Origin: a virus
Strand: one strand, 5' to 3'
DNA: 62,336 nt
IMG/VR virus record: IMGVR_UViG_3300045972_000062
Coordinates: 1 to 62,336 of that record
In this document: one piece after another, positions 18,227-28,713 of the stretch
Position numbering within the stretch: the first letter of the stretch is position 1
Layout of the letters: each line of letters begins with the position of its first letter
Translations under genes and position numbers: made by a program
The notes under the pieces: model-generated
What the model was told of the DNA's origin: nothing
Databases searched by the model: none
Seen by the model: the letters and a program-made list of their open reading frames with translations, nothing else

Positions 18227-21200
18227 ATGTCTACTATTATTTGCCCGAACCGTAAAAGCCCTGAGTGGGCTAATTTATTGCATAGCATAAAAACTGTATT
18301 TAAGATTAATGAAGATCAGAAGTATGCTCAAAACAGAGTAGAAAGCATTGCTTCTGCTTTGTGGAATAAATATGATGGAGAGGTTACCGAAGATATTGTA
18401 ATGTCAGAATATGAATCTATAGCTAACCCTAAATTGTCTGAGCTTTCTAATACTTTAGCTACTCATGAAGAGGTTGGAGTATTTAAGCAATTAGCAAAAG
18501 AGTTAGGTAAAGTTTTTAAGGGCGTTACTGTTAACTTTATGGCTATGGAAAGTAATAAGCCGGCAGAGAACATAGACTATGTAAGTACAAGGACTGATTA
18601 CGAAACTAAAAAACAAATAGAAACTATAAAAAGAGTTTTAGTTATTAACACTAATGAACTTAAGGCTAATTCTAAGATTGTATCTTTAGGTCATGTTTTG
18701 CTTAATACTAAAGAAGTTACAGCTCAATCTACGTATCAAAAAGATATAGAGTTGTTATTGAAAAAATCAGAAGAATTTAAAAAGTCATACGAGAAAAATG
18801 CCGGATCCAAATATTCAAAAGGAGATAGGTTAAATAAGCTTGCTGCAGATTCTGCTGTAATAGAGATGTTAGATAAATATACTGCTAAAATTATCTCTCA
18901 ACCAAACGGAGAATTAGCTCCATTGAGAAAGATTAGAAATAGCATGAATGAAACTTTACAAAAGATGTTAGAGAAACAGGGAGTAGATAGTGCTTCTGAG
19001 TTTACTATAGAATCGTCTATTGCAAGTTTTGCTAACATGCTTAAAGAGCAGAATGGTGAAGCTTATTTTGCTTCTCAAAATTCAGCTTGGGAATCTGTAT
19101 TTCATAAGGTAAATAAAGAAGGAGTTGAAGGTAGAGAAGTTTCTTCAGAAGAAGGATTTGCCGGAGGAGTGATAGAAGGAAGTGGAGGAAGAGAAATTAA
19201 CGTATTCTTTCAAGATGAATCTGATATGCTTGATGCTATTAGTGATTTCCCTAATGCTATTGCTGATATTATTGAGCCATCTGAAGATATGCCGTACTAT
19301 GTGTTATCTATAATTGCTCCTGAAGGATATTCTGCTGATAATAAATTTGAGTCTTTTCAAAATAATAAACAAAGTAAACTTGTGTATAAAGAAGGATCGT
19401 ACCAAAAGGTAGATTCCGAAGGAGATAGTTATGACGGTAAAAAATACACTACAGCTTCAAAAAAGGTAGGAGAGTTTGTTGAAGATTCCGCTGATAAAGC
19501 TGAAAATTTCAATAAAGCTTTTGATTCGGAAGTTAGAAAATTAAGAAATGCAACTAACGCCCAGAAGAATGATGAAGGTAAATTTGTAGATGAAAATGGA
19601 GAAGTATTACCTCTTCAGGATAAGGCAGCTTTAGCTTCAAGATATGGAGCTGTAAGAGCTGAGTTTTTGAAAGATTACGAATCTAAAACTAATGAGAATT
19701 ACAGCAAGGGATATAGCGTTATTCATTCTTTAATGAAGTTGTTTTATACTCCAATGATTGATACTGATGTTATCAAATCTCATTTGTCTAGTAAGATTAA
19801 AAACGAAGAAGTTCTTTCTGATTTCTCGGATCAATTAGCAGATGTTATTGATAAATATGGCAAGTCGTCAGGAGGTAAGATTCTAGCTACGGAGTTAAGT
19901 TTTATTGACAAGGAAGCTTTGATTGCCGGCAGATCTCATTTAGTGGTTCAAGAAACGGTGGCTGGGAAGAAGATTACTAAGATGATTAAATTCAAAGTCA
20001 TGCCGGACGCTTATTTTACTGATGGTAAGATTAATGATAAATATACTACGAGTCTTCGTGATAAGCTTTTTAAGAATCCATTAAGAACAGTAAAGGCTTC
20101 GATGTCTAATAAAGATGAAATAGAATTAGGGTTGGAAGCTAATGCTATTTCTAATGGCACTCAATTTACTATTCAGGAGATTGAAATTATTCCTATATTA
20201 ATTAACTTTGATAACAAAAATGAGATTTCATCATTAAAAATAGCTGAAAATATAAAGGTTAAACATGATTCTTCTTCTAAAGATAGAGTAGAAAGAGTTC
20301 GGTCTCATGTGCAAAGAATCGAAAAACTTTATGAAGATAATATTGTAGCTGAGATTAAGTATGATGATAAAATGAATCCTGAATACGTTTCTCGAATGAA
20401 GGAAGCTGTAAGGTCATTAATGGGAGCCTTTGGCACTAAAAAGCTATCTGATATAAGTTTAGAAATGTTTAATTCGGCTTTAACCGAGGAGGGTAATAAT
20501 TTCAAGGGAATACTTATAGATTATCTTGGATTTACTATTGAGGATATTGAAAAGAAAGGGGTAGCAGAGACATTATCTGCTTTTGGATTAGGGGTTCCTA
20601 AAAACGAAGTAGCAGATCATGCAGGATTTCTTTCTAAAGTTAAAAATACCGTAACTAAATTAGCTAAAGATGCTAAGGGTAATGTTATTAAAACATTTAC
20701 TGGAAAAGATTTAGTGATAACTGTTAAATCTAATGATCCAGAATTAATGTTGGCTGCCGATAAGAAGGCTGTAGACGAGATTATGAAAGATTTAGAAAAG
20801 GAGCTTAGTAAGGTTCCTGGAACCGTTATCGATAAGTTGAATAATTTCATAACCAATGAAAAGTTGTTATTGAAGTATAATGATTTACTACAACCATTTA
20901 GTGCTGATGTAAAATGGCATTATACTGACACTATTCATAAAGCATTATTTGTTCAGACTTTATTTAAAGATTTTGTAAGAGAGAACAAAGAAGGATTTAA
21001 GTATGCTAGATTAGCTACTATGCTTGTTGCCGATGCCGTAAAAACTGGAGCATTCCAGATTAATGATTTCAACTATAAGCTAGGCAAGGTGGCGGCTAAT
21101 TTCATTCTTGACAGAATGATCGGAGATGATAAAATGTTAATCCAATACCTTAACAATAAAAAGGGAGAAGCTGCTTATCGTCATATAAATAAGGTAAATG

Positions 21201-23752
21201 AACTTAAGAGCAAATTGGATTCTTATAAAGATATTGATTTTTCTAAAATAACTAAGGACAATGGATCTAGGTTAGTATTTAAAAAGGCAAGTGATGTTAC
21301 CGGAAAGATAGAGAAAGAATTTTTAGCTTACATTGAGGATCTGCATGTAAAGTTTAATACCGATCATAGTGTAGATGCTGAGCAGAATCAAGAAATTAAT
21401 GTACCTTCTAAATTTATGAACTCTTTAACTTTCTTAAAAGAATATGGAGGAGGATTAGGATTAAAAAGGTTAAGAGCTAAATCTTTATATAAATTACTGA
21501 AAAATAAGCCTTACGACCATGTTAATGTTCAAAAGGAAATTAATAGTACAGAATCCTTTACTTTAGGTCAGTTAAAAGACATGTTAATTAACGAGCAGAA
21601 GTATGGCTTAGGATTAGATAATCATAATTCGATGAAGCAACTTCTTGGAGATAAGTATGAATCTACTAAGGAGAATCTGAAAAGATGGGATAAGCAAGCT
21701 AAGAGGTTTTATGAAAAAACAAAGGTAGATTATAAAGGAAAATCTGTTATTTACGATCAGAAAGGAACTTATGTTTCGGGTCAAAGAAGATTAGATAGTT
21801 TAGTTGCCGACCCTAATAACATGGTAGCATTAAAGGAATATTTATTCTCTATGGTAAATAAATATGAGATGGATAAACTTATTCCTTTGGCTGATATTGT
21901 TACCGATAAATATGAAGGACAAAAAATAGCATCTAAATATTTAGAGCAGATTGTAGATCATGATATTTATGGTAAGGATATTGATATAGACCATGCTTGG
22001 ATTAGGAATATACTAAAAGCAATAATGTCTCTTACTTATTATTCAAGAATGGCTTTTGGGTTAAAAACTGCTGTATTTAACAGGCTTGCTGGAGTTGTAG
22101 ATAATACTGTTAATCACCCTGAAATGGCTTTTAAAATGACAAGATCTTGGGGTAGTAATTTATCTACTCCTGAAGCTAGAGCTAGATTTAGCAAGGCTAT
22201 GAAGGTAATGGAGAACATGAACATTGGTCGTATGGCTACAGAACGTGAACATGGTAATAAAGGAGAAGTGTTAGAGTATCTTAATAAGATTGGATCTATG
22301 CCGCAGAATATTGCAGAGAAGTACAATCAGGGGTCTTTATTCTTAGGCGTGTTATCTCAATTAAGAACCATGGAAGTTATGGATAATTATGATGAAAAAG
22401 GATTCCCTATTCCAGGACGAGAAGATTATATAATTCAGCCTGAAGAGTTAAGAATGATAGAAAATACTATTCGTAATGTTCATGGAGATTACGGCAAAAA
22501 CAGACCTCCGTTATCTTATTACATTTTAGGTAGAGTTTTTGGTCAGTTTGTTTTAGGATGGGGTCAGGCTAAGATTCTTAATCATTTTGGAGCTAAGATT
22601 ATAGATTCAAATGGGATAGAGCAACAAGGTTTTGTAAATAGGAATATAGAGAACTTAACAACTGTTTCTAAAAGGTTATTTAAAAGCAAAGAGTATAAAG
22701 ATGCTAATCCTATTAATTTCACTAAAAAAGACGCTAACGCATTAAGAACTTTAGCAATTGAAGTAGCTTTAGGAGCCTTAGCTTCGTTAGCTTATCATAA
22801 TTTAAAAGATGAAGATAAGAGGAAGCGTAGACTTAAGCCTGTAAGAGGAACTGATGGTCAATGGGAGGTTTATTATCTTGACGAAAAAGGAAATGAGATT
22901 CTATATAATAAAGCCAGAAGTTTAAAAGATCTTACTGAGAAGGAATCTTGGCATTATATGTTAGTAGATATGGCTAAATATACTTTAGGTAGAGCAATTG
23001 GAGATCTTGTTGCTGCTTATCCTATTATTGATGGTTGGATGATTGATAAGAAAGGTAGTGGACAGCAAGTAGGTGGGCTTTGGGACACGTTTACGGCATC
23101 TAAAATCCCTCCGGTTATCGCTACTATCCTTGATATGGTAGAATTAGCTCAAAAGTTAGAAAAGTTAGTAGTTGACCCTATGTCTGACAAGATTAAGAAG
23201 GCTGATTACACTAGGGAGCTTGGAGGTTCTGAATTTATGAACGAAGCGGCAAAACTTGCTAGTCCTAAAGGTTTGGTAGATATTTATTCTATTTATAGAG
23301 TTGCTACTAATGCTCCTTATGAAGAAAGTAAGGCTGTGAGTAAAGAGAATAAACTTAAAAGCTATTTTGTAGATTACTTTTCTAAAGAATGGGAAAATAA
23401 TGATAAAGATGTATATCTTGTAAATGACAAAGGAGTAAGTGAAATTAATCCGGCATTTGTAGATTACATTAAGACTTCTTTAGAAAGTGGAGGAGAGGAA
23501 TTGATGGATAAGATTTCTGCTGAGTACGGCTACGATCATGGTAGTGACGAGAATTTTAATAAATTGTCAGCTACTGAACGTCAAGACTATATTAATCAAG
23601 AAAGAAGGATAGAGCAGGATAGGATTAAGGATGCTGAAGAGCGAGTTAGGAATGCCGATAGAGAGAAAGTAAATTATGCTATATTCGAAGATGATGACAT
23701 GATTGAAGAAACTATGAACAAAATAAATGCTAAAGATAAAAAAGAAGAGTAA
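18227..23752 (+). CDS. very large internal virion protein, possible virion RNA polymerase
   Basis: This 1841-residue protein is the longest in the window. It is mostly helical and Lys/Glu-rich, with one hydrophobic helix (about 1505-1520, LAIEVALGALASLAYHNL) and a charged helical end. Residues 1251-1255 read DIDID, which fits the DxDxD catalytic signature of crAss-like virion RNA polymerases. The flanking sequence (HAWIRNILKAIMSLTYYSR) looks more like other large internal proteins. In crAss-like phages a virion polymerase sits in this position, so it is a candidate only. A purely structural cargo role is the alternative. Confidence 0.5.
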   Translation: MSTIICPNRKSPEWANLLHSIKTVFKINEDQKYAQNRVESIASALWNKYDGEVTEDIVMSEYESIANPKLSELSNTLATHEEVGVFKQLAKELGKVFKGVTVNFMAMESNKPAENIDYVSTRTDYETKKQIETIKRVLVINTNELKANSKIVSLGHVLLNTKEVTAQSTYQKDIELLLKKSEEFKKSYEKNAGSKYSKGDRLNKLAADSAVIEMLDKYTAKIISQPNGELAPLRKIRNSMNETLQKMLEKQGVDSASEFTIESSIASFANMLKEQNGEAYFASQNSAWESVFHKVNKEGVEGREVSSEEGFAGGVIEGSGGREINVFFQDESDMLDAISDFPNAIADIIEPSEDMPYYVLSIIAPEGYSADNKFESFQNNKQSKLVYKEGSYQKVDSEGDSYDGKKYTTASKKVGEFVEDSADKAENFNKAFDSEVRKLRNATNAQKNDEGKFVDENGEVLPLQDKAALASRYGAVRAEFLKDYESKTNENYSKGYSVIHSLMKLFYTPMIDTDVIKSHLSSKIKNEEVLSDFSDQLADVIDKYGKSSGGKILATELSFIDKEALIAGRSHLVVQETVAGKKITKMIKFKVMPDAYFTDGKINDKYTTSLRDKLFKNPLRTVKASMSNKDEIELGLEANAISNGTQFTIQEIEIIPILINFDNKNEISSLKIAENIKVKHDSSSKDRVERVRSHVQRIEKLYEDNIVAEIKYDDKMNPEYVSRMKEAVRSLMGAFGTKKLSDISLEMFNSALTEEGNNFKGILIDYLGFTIEDIEKKGVAETLSAFGLGVPKNEVADHAGFLSKVKNTVTKLAKDAKGNVIKTFTGKDLVITVKSNDPELMLAADKKAVDEIMKDLEKELSKVPGTVIDKLNNFITNEKLLLKYNDLLQPFSADVKWHYTDTIHKALFVQTLFKDFVRENKEGFKYARLATMLVADAVKTGAFQINDFNYKLGKVAANFILDRMIGDDKMLIQYLNNKKGEAAYRHINKVNELKSKLDSYKDIDFSKITKDNGSRLVFKKASDVTGKIEKEFLAYIEDLHVKFNTDHSVDAEQNQEINVPSKFMNSLTFLKEYGGGLGLKRLRAKSLYKLLKNKPYDHVNVQKEINSTESFTLGQLKDMLINEQKYGLGLDNHNSMKQLLGDKYESTKENLKRWDKQAKRFYEKTKVDYKGKSVIYDQKGTYVSGQRRLDSLVADPNNMVALKEYLFSMVNKYEMDKLIPLADIVTDKYEGQKIASKYLEQIVDHDIYGKDIDIDHAWIRNILKAIMSLTYYSRMAFGLKTAVFNRLAGVVDNTVNHPEMAFKMTRSWGSNLSTPEARARFSKAMKVMENMNIGRMATEREHGNKGEVLEYLNKIGSMPQNIAEKYNQGSLFLGVLSQLRTMEVMDNYDEKGFPIPGREDYIIQPEELRMIENTIRNVHGDYGKNRPPLSYYILGRVFGQFVLGWGQAKILNHFGAKIIDSNGIEQQGFVNRNIENLTTVSKRLFKSKEYKDANPINFTKKDANALRTLAIEVALGALASLAYHNLKDEDKRKRRLKPVRGTDGQWEVYYLDEKGNEILYNKARSLKDLTEKESWHYMLVDMAKYTLGRAIGDLVAAYPIIDGWMIDKKGSGQQVGGLWDTFTASKIPPVIATILDMVELAQKLEKLVVDPMSDKIKKADYTRELGGSEFMNEAAKLASPKGLVDIYSIYRVATNAPYEESKAVSKENKLKSYFVDYFSKEWENNDKDVYLVNDKGVSEINPAFVDYIKTSLESGGEELMDKISAEYGYDHGSDENFNKLSATERQDYINQERRIEQDRIKDAEERVRNADREKVNYAIFEDDDMIEETMNKINAKDKKEE

Positions 23753-23792
23753 AATTGAAAAATAATTTATAAATTTACAAAAACATAAAGAC

Positions 23793-24413
23793 ATGAGTTT
23801 AATACTTAGTTCATTGATTCAGCTTAATTCAGGCAACACTTCACTTACGATGTTTGATAATACTGGAGACTATTCTTTACTTAATCCTGGAGGGTATGGC
23901 ACTCCAAATCCTGCGACTTCTGACGTAACTAAAGCTACTTTGACTATAGATATTCAAGGTTATAATAGTTATGCTCCGGTTACGGTAGATATTACAGCTA
24001 ATTTTGCTGATTTATTTACTACCGGATATGTTCTTACAGCAATGTCGGCTTTAAACTTGCCGGTGTTTCCTGACGGATGGTATAAGTTTACTTACTCCAT
24101 TATCGCTTTAGGTATAGAGTATAACTACATTAATACCAATGCTTTTTGGGGAGACGTTCAATGTTGCGTTAAGAAGGCTGTTTTGCAACTTTCTATTCCG
24201 GTAACAGACGTTAAAAAGGCTGAACAAGTTCATTACTTAGCTTTAGTTTTCGATTCGTTAACTTCTTCTGCTTGTTGTTCTAATATGGATTCATTTACAT
24301 CAAAACTTAAAGAGCTTAAAAAACTTTGCGGTGGATGTGGAGACTCTAATTACTTAAATAGTACAAATACTAACGGATCGTATTCCGGAGGGTGTAAGGG
24401 AGGGTGTAACTAA
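23793..24413 (+). CDS. Cys-rich structural protein, tail-fibre locus
   Basis: The 206-residue protein is beta-rich at its N-terminus (ATLTIDIQGYNSYAPVTVDITA), then carries Cys pairs (QCCVKK, SACCSN) and a Gly-Cys-rich end (LCGGCGD, GGCKGGCN). The C-terminal cysteines could bind metal or form disulfides outside the cell. It is the first gene after the large internal protein and overlaps the next small Cys-rich gene by one base, so the two probably form a pair. Family unknown; a fibre-attachment role is inferred. Confidence 0.55.
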   Translation: MSLILSSLIQLNSGNTSLTMFDNTGDYSLLNPGGYGTPNPATSDVTKATLTIDIQGYNSYAPVTVDITANFADLFTTGYVLTAMSALNLPVFPDGWYKFTYSIIALGIEYNYINTNAFWGDVQCCVKKAVLQLSIPVTDVKKAEQVHYLALVFDSLTSSACCSNMDSFTSKLKELKKLCGGCGDSNYLNSTNTNGSYSGGCKGGCN

Positions 24414-24676
24414 TGGCTACATTTAACTTTACTCAGGAAGAACTTAATACGTTCATAAATAATTCTCAATGCTGCTTTTCTTCAAAGGTTGATACTTTGA
24501 TAAATTTAAAGAACATTGGAGATGATTCTTACGATCTTTTTAAAGCCGAATGTATGACTCTTGATGTAATGTTAAGAGCGATATCAACGGATATATCAAC
24601 AGAGGTATGTTTAACGCAATCTGACTTTGATTATATCTTCGAGCAAATTAATAAATCATGTTGTAACTGCCGTTAA
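24413..24676 (+). CDS. small Cys-rich protein paired with upstream gene
   Basis: The 87-residue acidic protein is largely helical with Cys pairs near both ends (QCCF near 20, SCCNCR at the end) and two single Cys between. It overlaps the preceding Cys-rich gene by one base and ends one base before the first fibre paralogue. Shared Cys-Cys motifs suggest it makes a complex with the previous product. No family is recognised. Confidence 0.55.
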   Translation: MATFNFTQEELNTFINNSQCCFSSKVDTLINLKNIGDDSYDLFKAECMTLDVMLRAISTDISTEVCLTQSDFDYIFEQINKSCCNCR

Positions 24677-24677
24677 T

Positions 24678-25577
24678 ATGGAATGTATACAAGCAAATAA
24701 TATGCAAATCTTCTCCGGACAACCGGGAAAGAATCCTTACTACTCTACATTGAGTTCTTACCATATAACATTGCCGGTAAATAGTGCTAATGTGGTTACT
24801 GATTATACCGGTGCCGAAACTATGTTTAGGTTTTTTATTGGTAATCAGGAGCAAAATGTAGATGCTAGTCATCTTGTTACATTCCCTAGTTCCGGCTCAG
24901 ATGTAACTTATAGTTTAGCTAATGAAGTTGGAGGTAAAGGAGTAGTTTTTACAGTAACAAATGTAGCTGACTATGTTGACAGTCAAGAGTTAGTAACAAT
25001 TAGATATACTTTGGGTGGAGTTAATTACGAGCAAGTTTATGCCTTAACGAAATCTATTGCTACTGAGAATATAGATAGCTGTTTAGTTAGTTCTCAGACT
25101 GATATTGTTTATGCCGTACCTTCTACTACTGAGCAGTTGGTAAAGGCTATAAGAATACCAGCAGGCACAATGAAAGCTAGTGGAGATATTTTAGAATTTA
25201 GCGTACAAATAGGATCCATAAATCAAATTACAGATGGAATGCCTTTTACTAGTTATGTAAATATATCGATAGATGGATTGGTTTTGATAAACTGTCCATT
25301 TTATCATTTAAACAAAAAGACGGTAACTTTTAAGATAGATTACAATAATCTTATTTTAGAAACAAGAAATGAGTCAGGATCAACTAATCCAAGTATAAAC
25401 ATGAGTCTTAGGTCTCCTAATGCAAATACTAAATTAGGTTTTACTTCGATAGATTGGTCGGTAGATAATTTCATAAACGTAGTTAGCTTTATTGACGCTG
25501 CATCTATTCATGCCGATGTTAAAGTCCCTTGTAAGGAATTTAAGTTAGAATATAAACATAATCTTAATTCTCATTAA
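24678..25577 (+). CDS. fibre/adhesin-type protein, paralogue 1
   Basis: Start taken at ATG 24678, one base after the upstream stop; an upstream in-frame ATG at 24627 would overlap the Cys-rich gene. The 299-residue protein has an N-terminal beta domain (VTDYTGAETMFRFFIGNQ, then TYSLANEVGGKGVVFTV and an ALTKS strand). The same pattern occurs in the gene at 26523 and more distantly at 25579. The C-terminal half is a second beta domain. It is probably a receptor-binding or fibre subunit. Evidence is similarity among the three tandem genes and position before the tail fibre. Confidence 0.55.
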   Translation: MECIQANNMQIFSGQPGKNPYYSTLSSYHITLPVNSANVVTDYTGAETMFRFFIGNQEQNVDASHLVTFPSSGSDVTYSLANEVGGKGVVFTVTNVADYVDSQELVTIRYTLGGVNYEQVYALTKSIATENIDSCLVSSQTDIVYAVPSTTEQLVKAIRIPAGTMKASGDILEFSVQIGSINQITDGMPFTSYVNISIDGLVLINCPFYHLNKKTVTFKIDYNNLILETRNESGSTNPSINMSLRSPNANTKLGFTSIDWSVDNFINVVSFIDAASIHADVKVPCKEFKLEYKHNLNSH

Positions 25578-25578
25578 T

Positions 25579-26520
25579 ATGATACCAGGTTGTAATAGTA
25601 CGACAAGTACATCTATATCCGGAACCGATGCTATATATTCTTTCTTAGAATCTGATTCTATAGTTTTGGTTAAGAATAGCAATGGGGGATATAAAAGTAT
25701 TCCTTCTGCTTTCCCTAATATGTTTACTGTTCAGCAAGGAGGAGTTAATGTATTTTTGGATCCAAGTATCATAACTTATGTTTCTGAGAACCCATTATTG
25801 TCTTTCGAGTTCTTTTCAGATCCTTCAGGAAGTTTAAGAATATACTTTGATAATGTGCCGGCAGGAATAATTTCTACTTATGTGGATTTTTCTTATGCTT
25901 ATGGAGGGGAAATGTTTACTAATAGATGGACTATAGATGCCGTGCAAGACGGATCAGAAAGCTCTACGTTAGTTTATTCATCTCCTACTCTTATCGCTAA
26001 ACAGGCAGATCATAATTACACTACGGTCGTAAATGATATTGAGAGGGTAATTAAAGAGGTGTTTACTTCAGGAATGTTCAGGTATAAAGGAGATGTTGTG
26101 AAGATTTCTTTTTATGCAACTTCGGACATTACTTCAAGGTTAGGTAATTATTTTGCCGTTAGAATTGGAGCGAATAATGTTTTCAACTTAATATTTAAGT
26201 TTGATATTCCTCAAAACTCAGATAGTATTGGCAAGTATGATATTGTTTTAACTGCCGTAAATGGATCTTATGACACTCAGTTTCTAAGTAATCAACAGAT
26301 TCAGTTAAATGTAGCAAATTATGCTACTTCAACAACAGCTTCTGGAGCTTCTTATTTATCTGACATTTATACTAATGAACCGGTAGATCTATTGGTATCT
26401 AACACTAATATGGGAACCGTTCAGTTTATATACAACTACGTAGAAACGTTAGGTAATGGAAGGTTTATTAAAATGTGGAATTTCACTATTGAAAAATTCC
26501 CTAATAAAAATATTTTATAG
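25579..26520 (+). CDS. fibre/adhesin-type protein, paralogue 2 (divergent)
   Basis: The 313-residue beta-rich protein shares the architecture of its two neighbours. A start loop is followed by a domain where FEFFSDPSGSLRIYFDNVPAG and VDFSYAYGGEMFTNRW align in spacing with the strands of paralogues 1 and 3, then a separate C-terminal beta domain ending MWNFTIEKFPN. It is separated by one base upstream and two bases downstream. The lower similarity suggests it diverged to bind a different ligand. Confidence 0.5.
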   Translation: MIPGCNSTTSTSISGTDAIYSFLESDSIVLVKNSNGGYKSIPSAFPNMFTVQQGGVNVFLDPSIITYVSENPLLSFEFFSDPSGSLRIYFDNVPAGIISTYVDFSYAYGGEMFTNRWTIDAVQDGSESSTLVYSSPTLIAKQADHNYTTVVNDIERVIKEVFTSGMFRYKGDVVKISFYATSDITSRLGNYFAVRIGANNVFNLIFKFDIPQNSDSIGKYDIVLTAVNGSYDTQFLSNQQIQLNVANYATSTTASGASYLSDIYTNEPVDLLVSNTNMGTVQFIYNYVETLGNGRFIKMWNFTIEKFPNKNIL

Positions 26521-26522
26521 TT

Positions 26523-27413
26523 ATGACAAAGATAAGATGTACAAGTTTAGGAGTAAATCCTAGAAATGGATTAGATGCTGCTTATCCTTATCTTTCGATA
26601 GGGTCTATATTGCTGAGTGCTTCAGATTACGGTACTGTTTCTGATTATACTCAAGCTTCTAGTGTATTTAGATTTTATGCTGCAGGGCAGGAGGTAGATT
26701 TAAGCTCTGCCATGCTAACTGTTGTGCCGAGTAATTTAAGGATTTCTTATTCTATATCGAATGAGATTGGAGGATTAGGTAAGGTCGTATCTATTATTCA
26801 AATTGCTAGTACTTATTTTCAGGAGTGGTTAGATATTTCATTTGTATATAATGGAGTAACTTATAAGAAAAGGTTAAATATTGCCAAGGTAAAACATGGA
26901 GGAGTAGGCAATCAGATTATATATAATGATTCAGTTAATCATGTTATAGCCGTAAGTTCTGTAAATCCTTTTACAAAAACATTAACTGGAATGAAATTAG
27001 GTGCCGGAGATGTTATTACAGGAAGATATTTATTTTCTTCTACGGCAGTAAATTCTGTAGTATTTGAAACGTTAGGAGTGTCTATAACTCAGCAGTTGAA
27101 TAGTGATCCAGTATTAGGGTCTAGCTTTATGGATATAAATATTCATGTAGTAAATTACAATGTTAGTACAGGTCAGTTAGATTTTTATATATCTCATATT
27201 TCAGGGAATCACTTCCCTTCTACAAGCAATTCTTTTCAAGGTTACAGGTATGAACATACGATTATATTGCCGTATCAATCTACGGTTTATTTAACGGCAG
27301 GAAATCCTATTATTTCTTTTGGAATATCAACAGCATTAACCAATTTAACTATACTGAAAAATTTCAGTGTAGAATATAAACAAAACTTTAATAACACTTT
27401 ATTCGTATGGTAA
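26523..27413 (+). CDS. fibre/adhesin-type protein, paralogue 3
   Basis: The 296-residue protein repeats the plan of paralogue 1. VSDYTQASSVFRFYAAGQ corresponds to VTDYTGAETMFRFFIGNQ, YSISNEIGGLGKVVSI to YSLANEVGGKGVVFTV, and both end in a KNFSVEYKQNF/EFKLEYKHN strand. Such tandem duplicates next to a tail-fibre gene point to host-range proteins. The last bases overlap the tail-fibre start by seven bases. Confidence 0.55.
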   Translation: MTKIRCTSLGVNPRNGLDAAYPYLSIGSILLSASDYGTVSDYTQASSVFRFYAAGQEVDLSSAMLTVVPSNLRISYSISNEIGGLGKVVSIIQIASTYFQEWLDISFVYNGVTYKKRLNIAKVKHGGVGNQIIYNDSVNHVIAVSSVNPFTKTLTGMKLGAGDVITGRYLFSSTAVNSVVFETLGVSITQQLNSDPVLGSSFMDINIHVVNYNVSTGQLDFYISHISGNHFPSTSNSFQGYRYEHTIILPYQSTVYLTAGNPIISFGISTALTNLTILKNFSVEYKQNFNNTLFVW

Positions 27414-28642
27414 ACTATACTTCTCAATCAAATACGCTAACTGCAGGCGGTGGCGTGATAACATTAAGTTTAGGTAGAGCTGAAGCTTTATTGATATTAA
27501 CCGGCTCGGCAGTATTAACAGGAAGTTGGTCTGTTACGGCTCCGGGGACTCCTATAATCGGTCAAAACATAAAAGTGCTATACAATGCTAGTTTAAGTAC
27601 TAGTACTGGAAATACTGTAGCTATTTTAGGTTATGTGTTATCAACAGAGGAGATGGCTCATTATGGTATTTATGATTGTACATGGACTTCTTATGGATGG
27701 TCGGTAACTAACATTCCTACGTTTGAAGGCACCGGTTGGATAAAAGGAAATAAGATTGTTCCTGGATCTATTCCGGGATCGTCTATGACGGCAGGTTCTG
27801 TTACTAATGCTATTTTAGCTACTATGGCAAGAGCTTCTGTGAAGATAGGAAATGCTACGAATGTAGCTTCTGACGTACTCCCAAGTGTTGCAGGTCAAAT
27901 TCTGCAGTACAATGGAACAGATACTGTATTTCAAGCAATGTCTGGAGATGCTACTATAAGTTCATCAGGATCTGTCACTTTAGCTTCAGGAGCAGTAACT
28001 AATGCTAAGTTAGCTCCGATGGCAAGACGTACTGTAAAGGTTGGTATTTTGGGGAATGTGGCTTCGGATTTAGCCGTAGGGGATGGTCAGATAGTTGTAG
28101 GTAATGCTACGGATATTGCAGCAGTAACTCCTTCCGGAGATGTCCTTTTAACAAATACAGGAGCAATGACAATTCAGCCTAGTGTTATTGACGAGACTAA
28201 GGTTACGTGGGTTAAAGATGCTAATAATGTGTATGCCGGAATAGCTACAACCAGGCTTATTGAAGACGGGGAATTAAGAGCTTATCTTGATGGCACAACT
28301 AGAAATTTGGTGGCTGTAAAAGCCGGAGATATTATTATCTCAGCAAGAATGACAATTACTACTGCTTCAGGAACCGGAACCGATAGGATTCAAGTGGGAG
28401 TAGATTCTAATGTAAGACCTGCAGGAGCAGTTGTCGATGGATTATTATTAAATGTTACTCCAAACGTTCCTGGAATATATGCTACTACTTCTGCTAGTGG
28501 ATTTTCTACTTATGTAGGATCGTTAGCTAAGATAGGTTATCAACATGTAACTGCAGATGGATTTGTGACAATAACAAGTAATGTTAATATCTCAGCTACA
28601 GCAGTTAATTTAGCTTTAATTGTAGAGGTTATGAGTAAATAG
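27407..28642 (+). CDS. tail fibre protein
   Basis: The 411-residue protein carries internal repeats typical of phage fibres. The pattern MARASVKIGNATNVASDVLP / MARRTVKVGILGNVASDLAV, followed by GDATISSSGSVTLASGAVTNAKLA, forms a trimeric beta shaft. The C-terminal 140 residues form a separate beta domain that probably binds the receptor. It is the last gene of the late plus-strand block and is followed at once by a strong terminator (28664-28690), consistent with the end of the late operon. Confidence 0.75.
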   Translation: MVNYTSQSNTLTAGGGVITLSLGRAEALLILTGSAVLTGSWSVTAPGTPIIGQNIKVLYNASLSTSTGNTVAILGYVLSTEEMAHYGIYDCTWTSYGWSVTNIPTFEGTGWIKGNKIVPGSIPGSSMTAGSVTNAILATMARASVKIGNATNVASDVLPSVAGQILQYNGTDTVFQAMSGDATISSSGSVTLASGAVTNAKLAPMARRTVKVGILGNVASDLAVGDGQIVVGNATDIAAVTPSGDVLLTNTGAMTIQPSVIDETKVTWVKDANNVYAGIATTRLIEDGELRAYLDGTTRNLVAVKAGDIIISARMTITTASGTGTDRIQVGVDSNVRPAGAVVDGLLLNVTPNVPGIYATTSASGFSTYVGSLAKIGYQHVTADGFVTITSNVNISATAVNLALIVEVMSK

Positions 28643-28663
28643 GATATAAGTAAGAGTAAAAAT

Positions 28664-28690
28664 AAAAGCCCCTTAATTTGGGGCTTTTTT
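28664..28690 (+). terminator. Rho-independent terminator after the tail fibre
   Basis: AAAAGCCCC, a 7-base loop, then GGGGCTTTTTT gives a stable GC stem with a run of T. It lies 22 bases after the tail-fibre stop and closes the late plus-strand unit. The same GCCCC-TTAATT-GGGGC design recurs at 29709. Confidence 0.9.
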
Positions 28691-28713
28691 ATTAAAATAA
28701 ATATGGTTAATTA

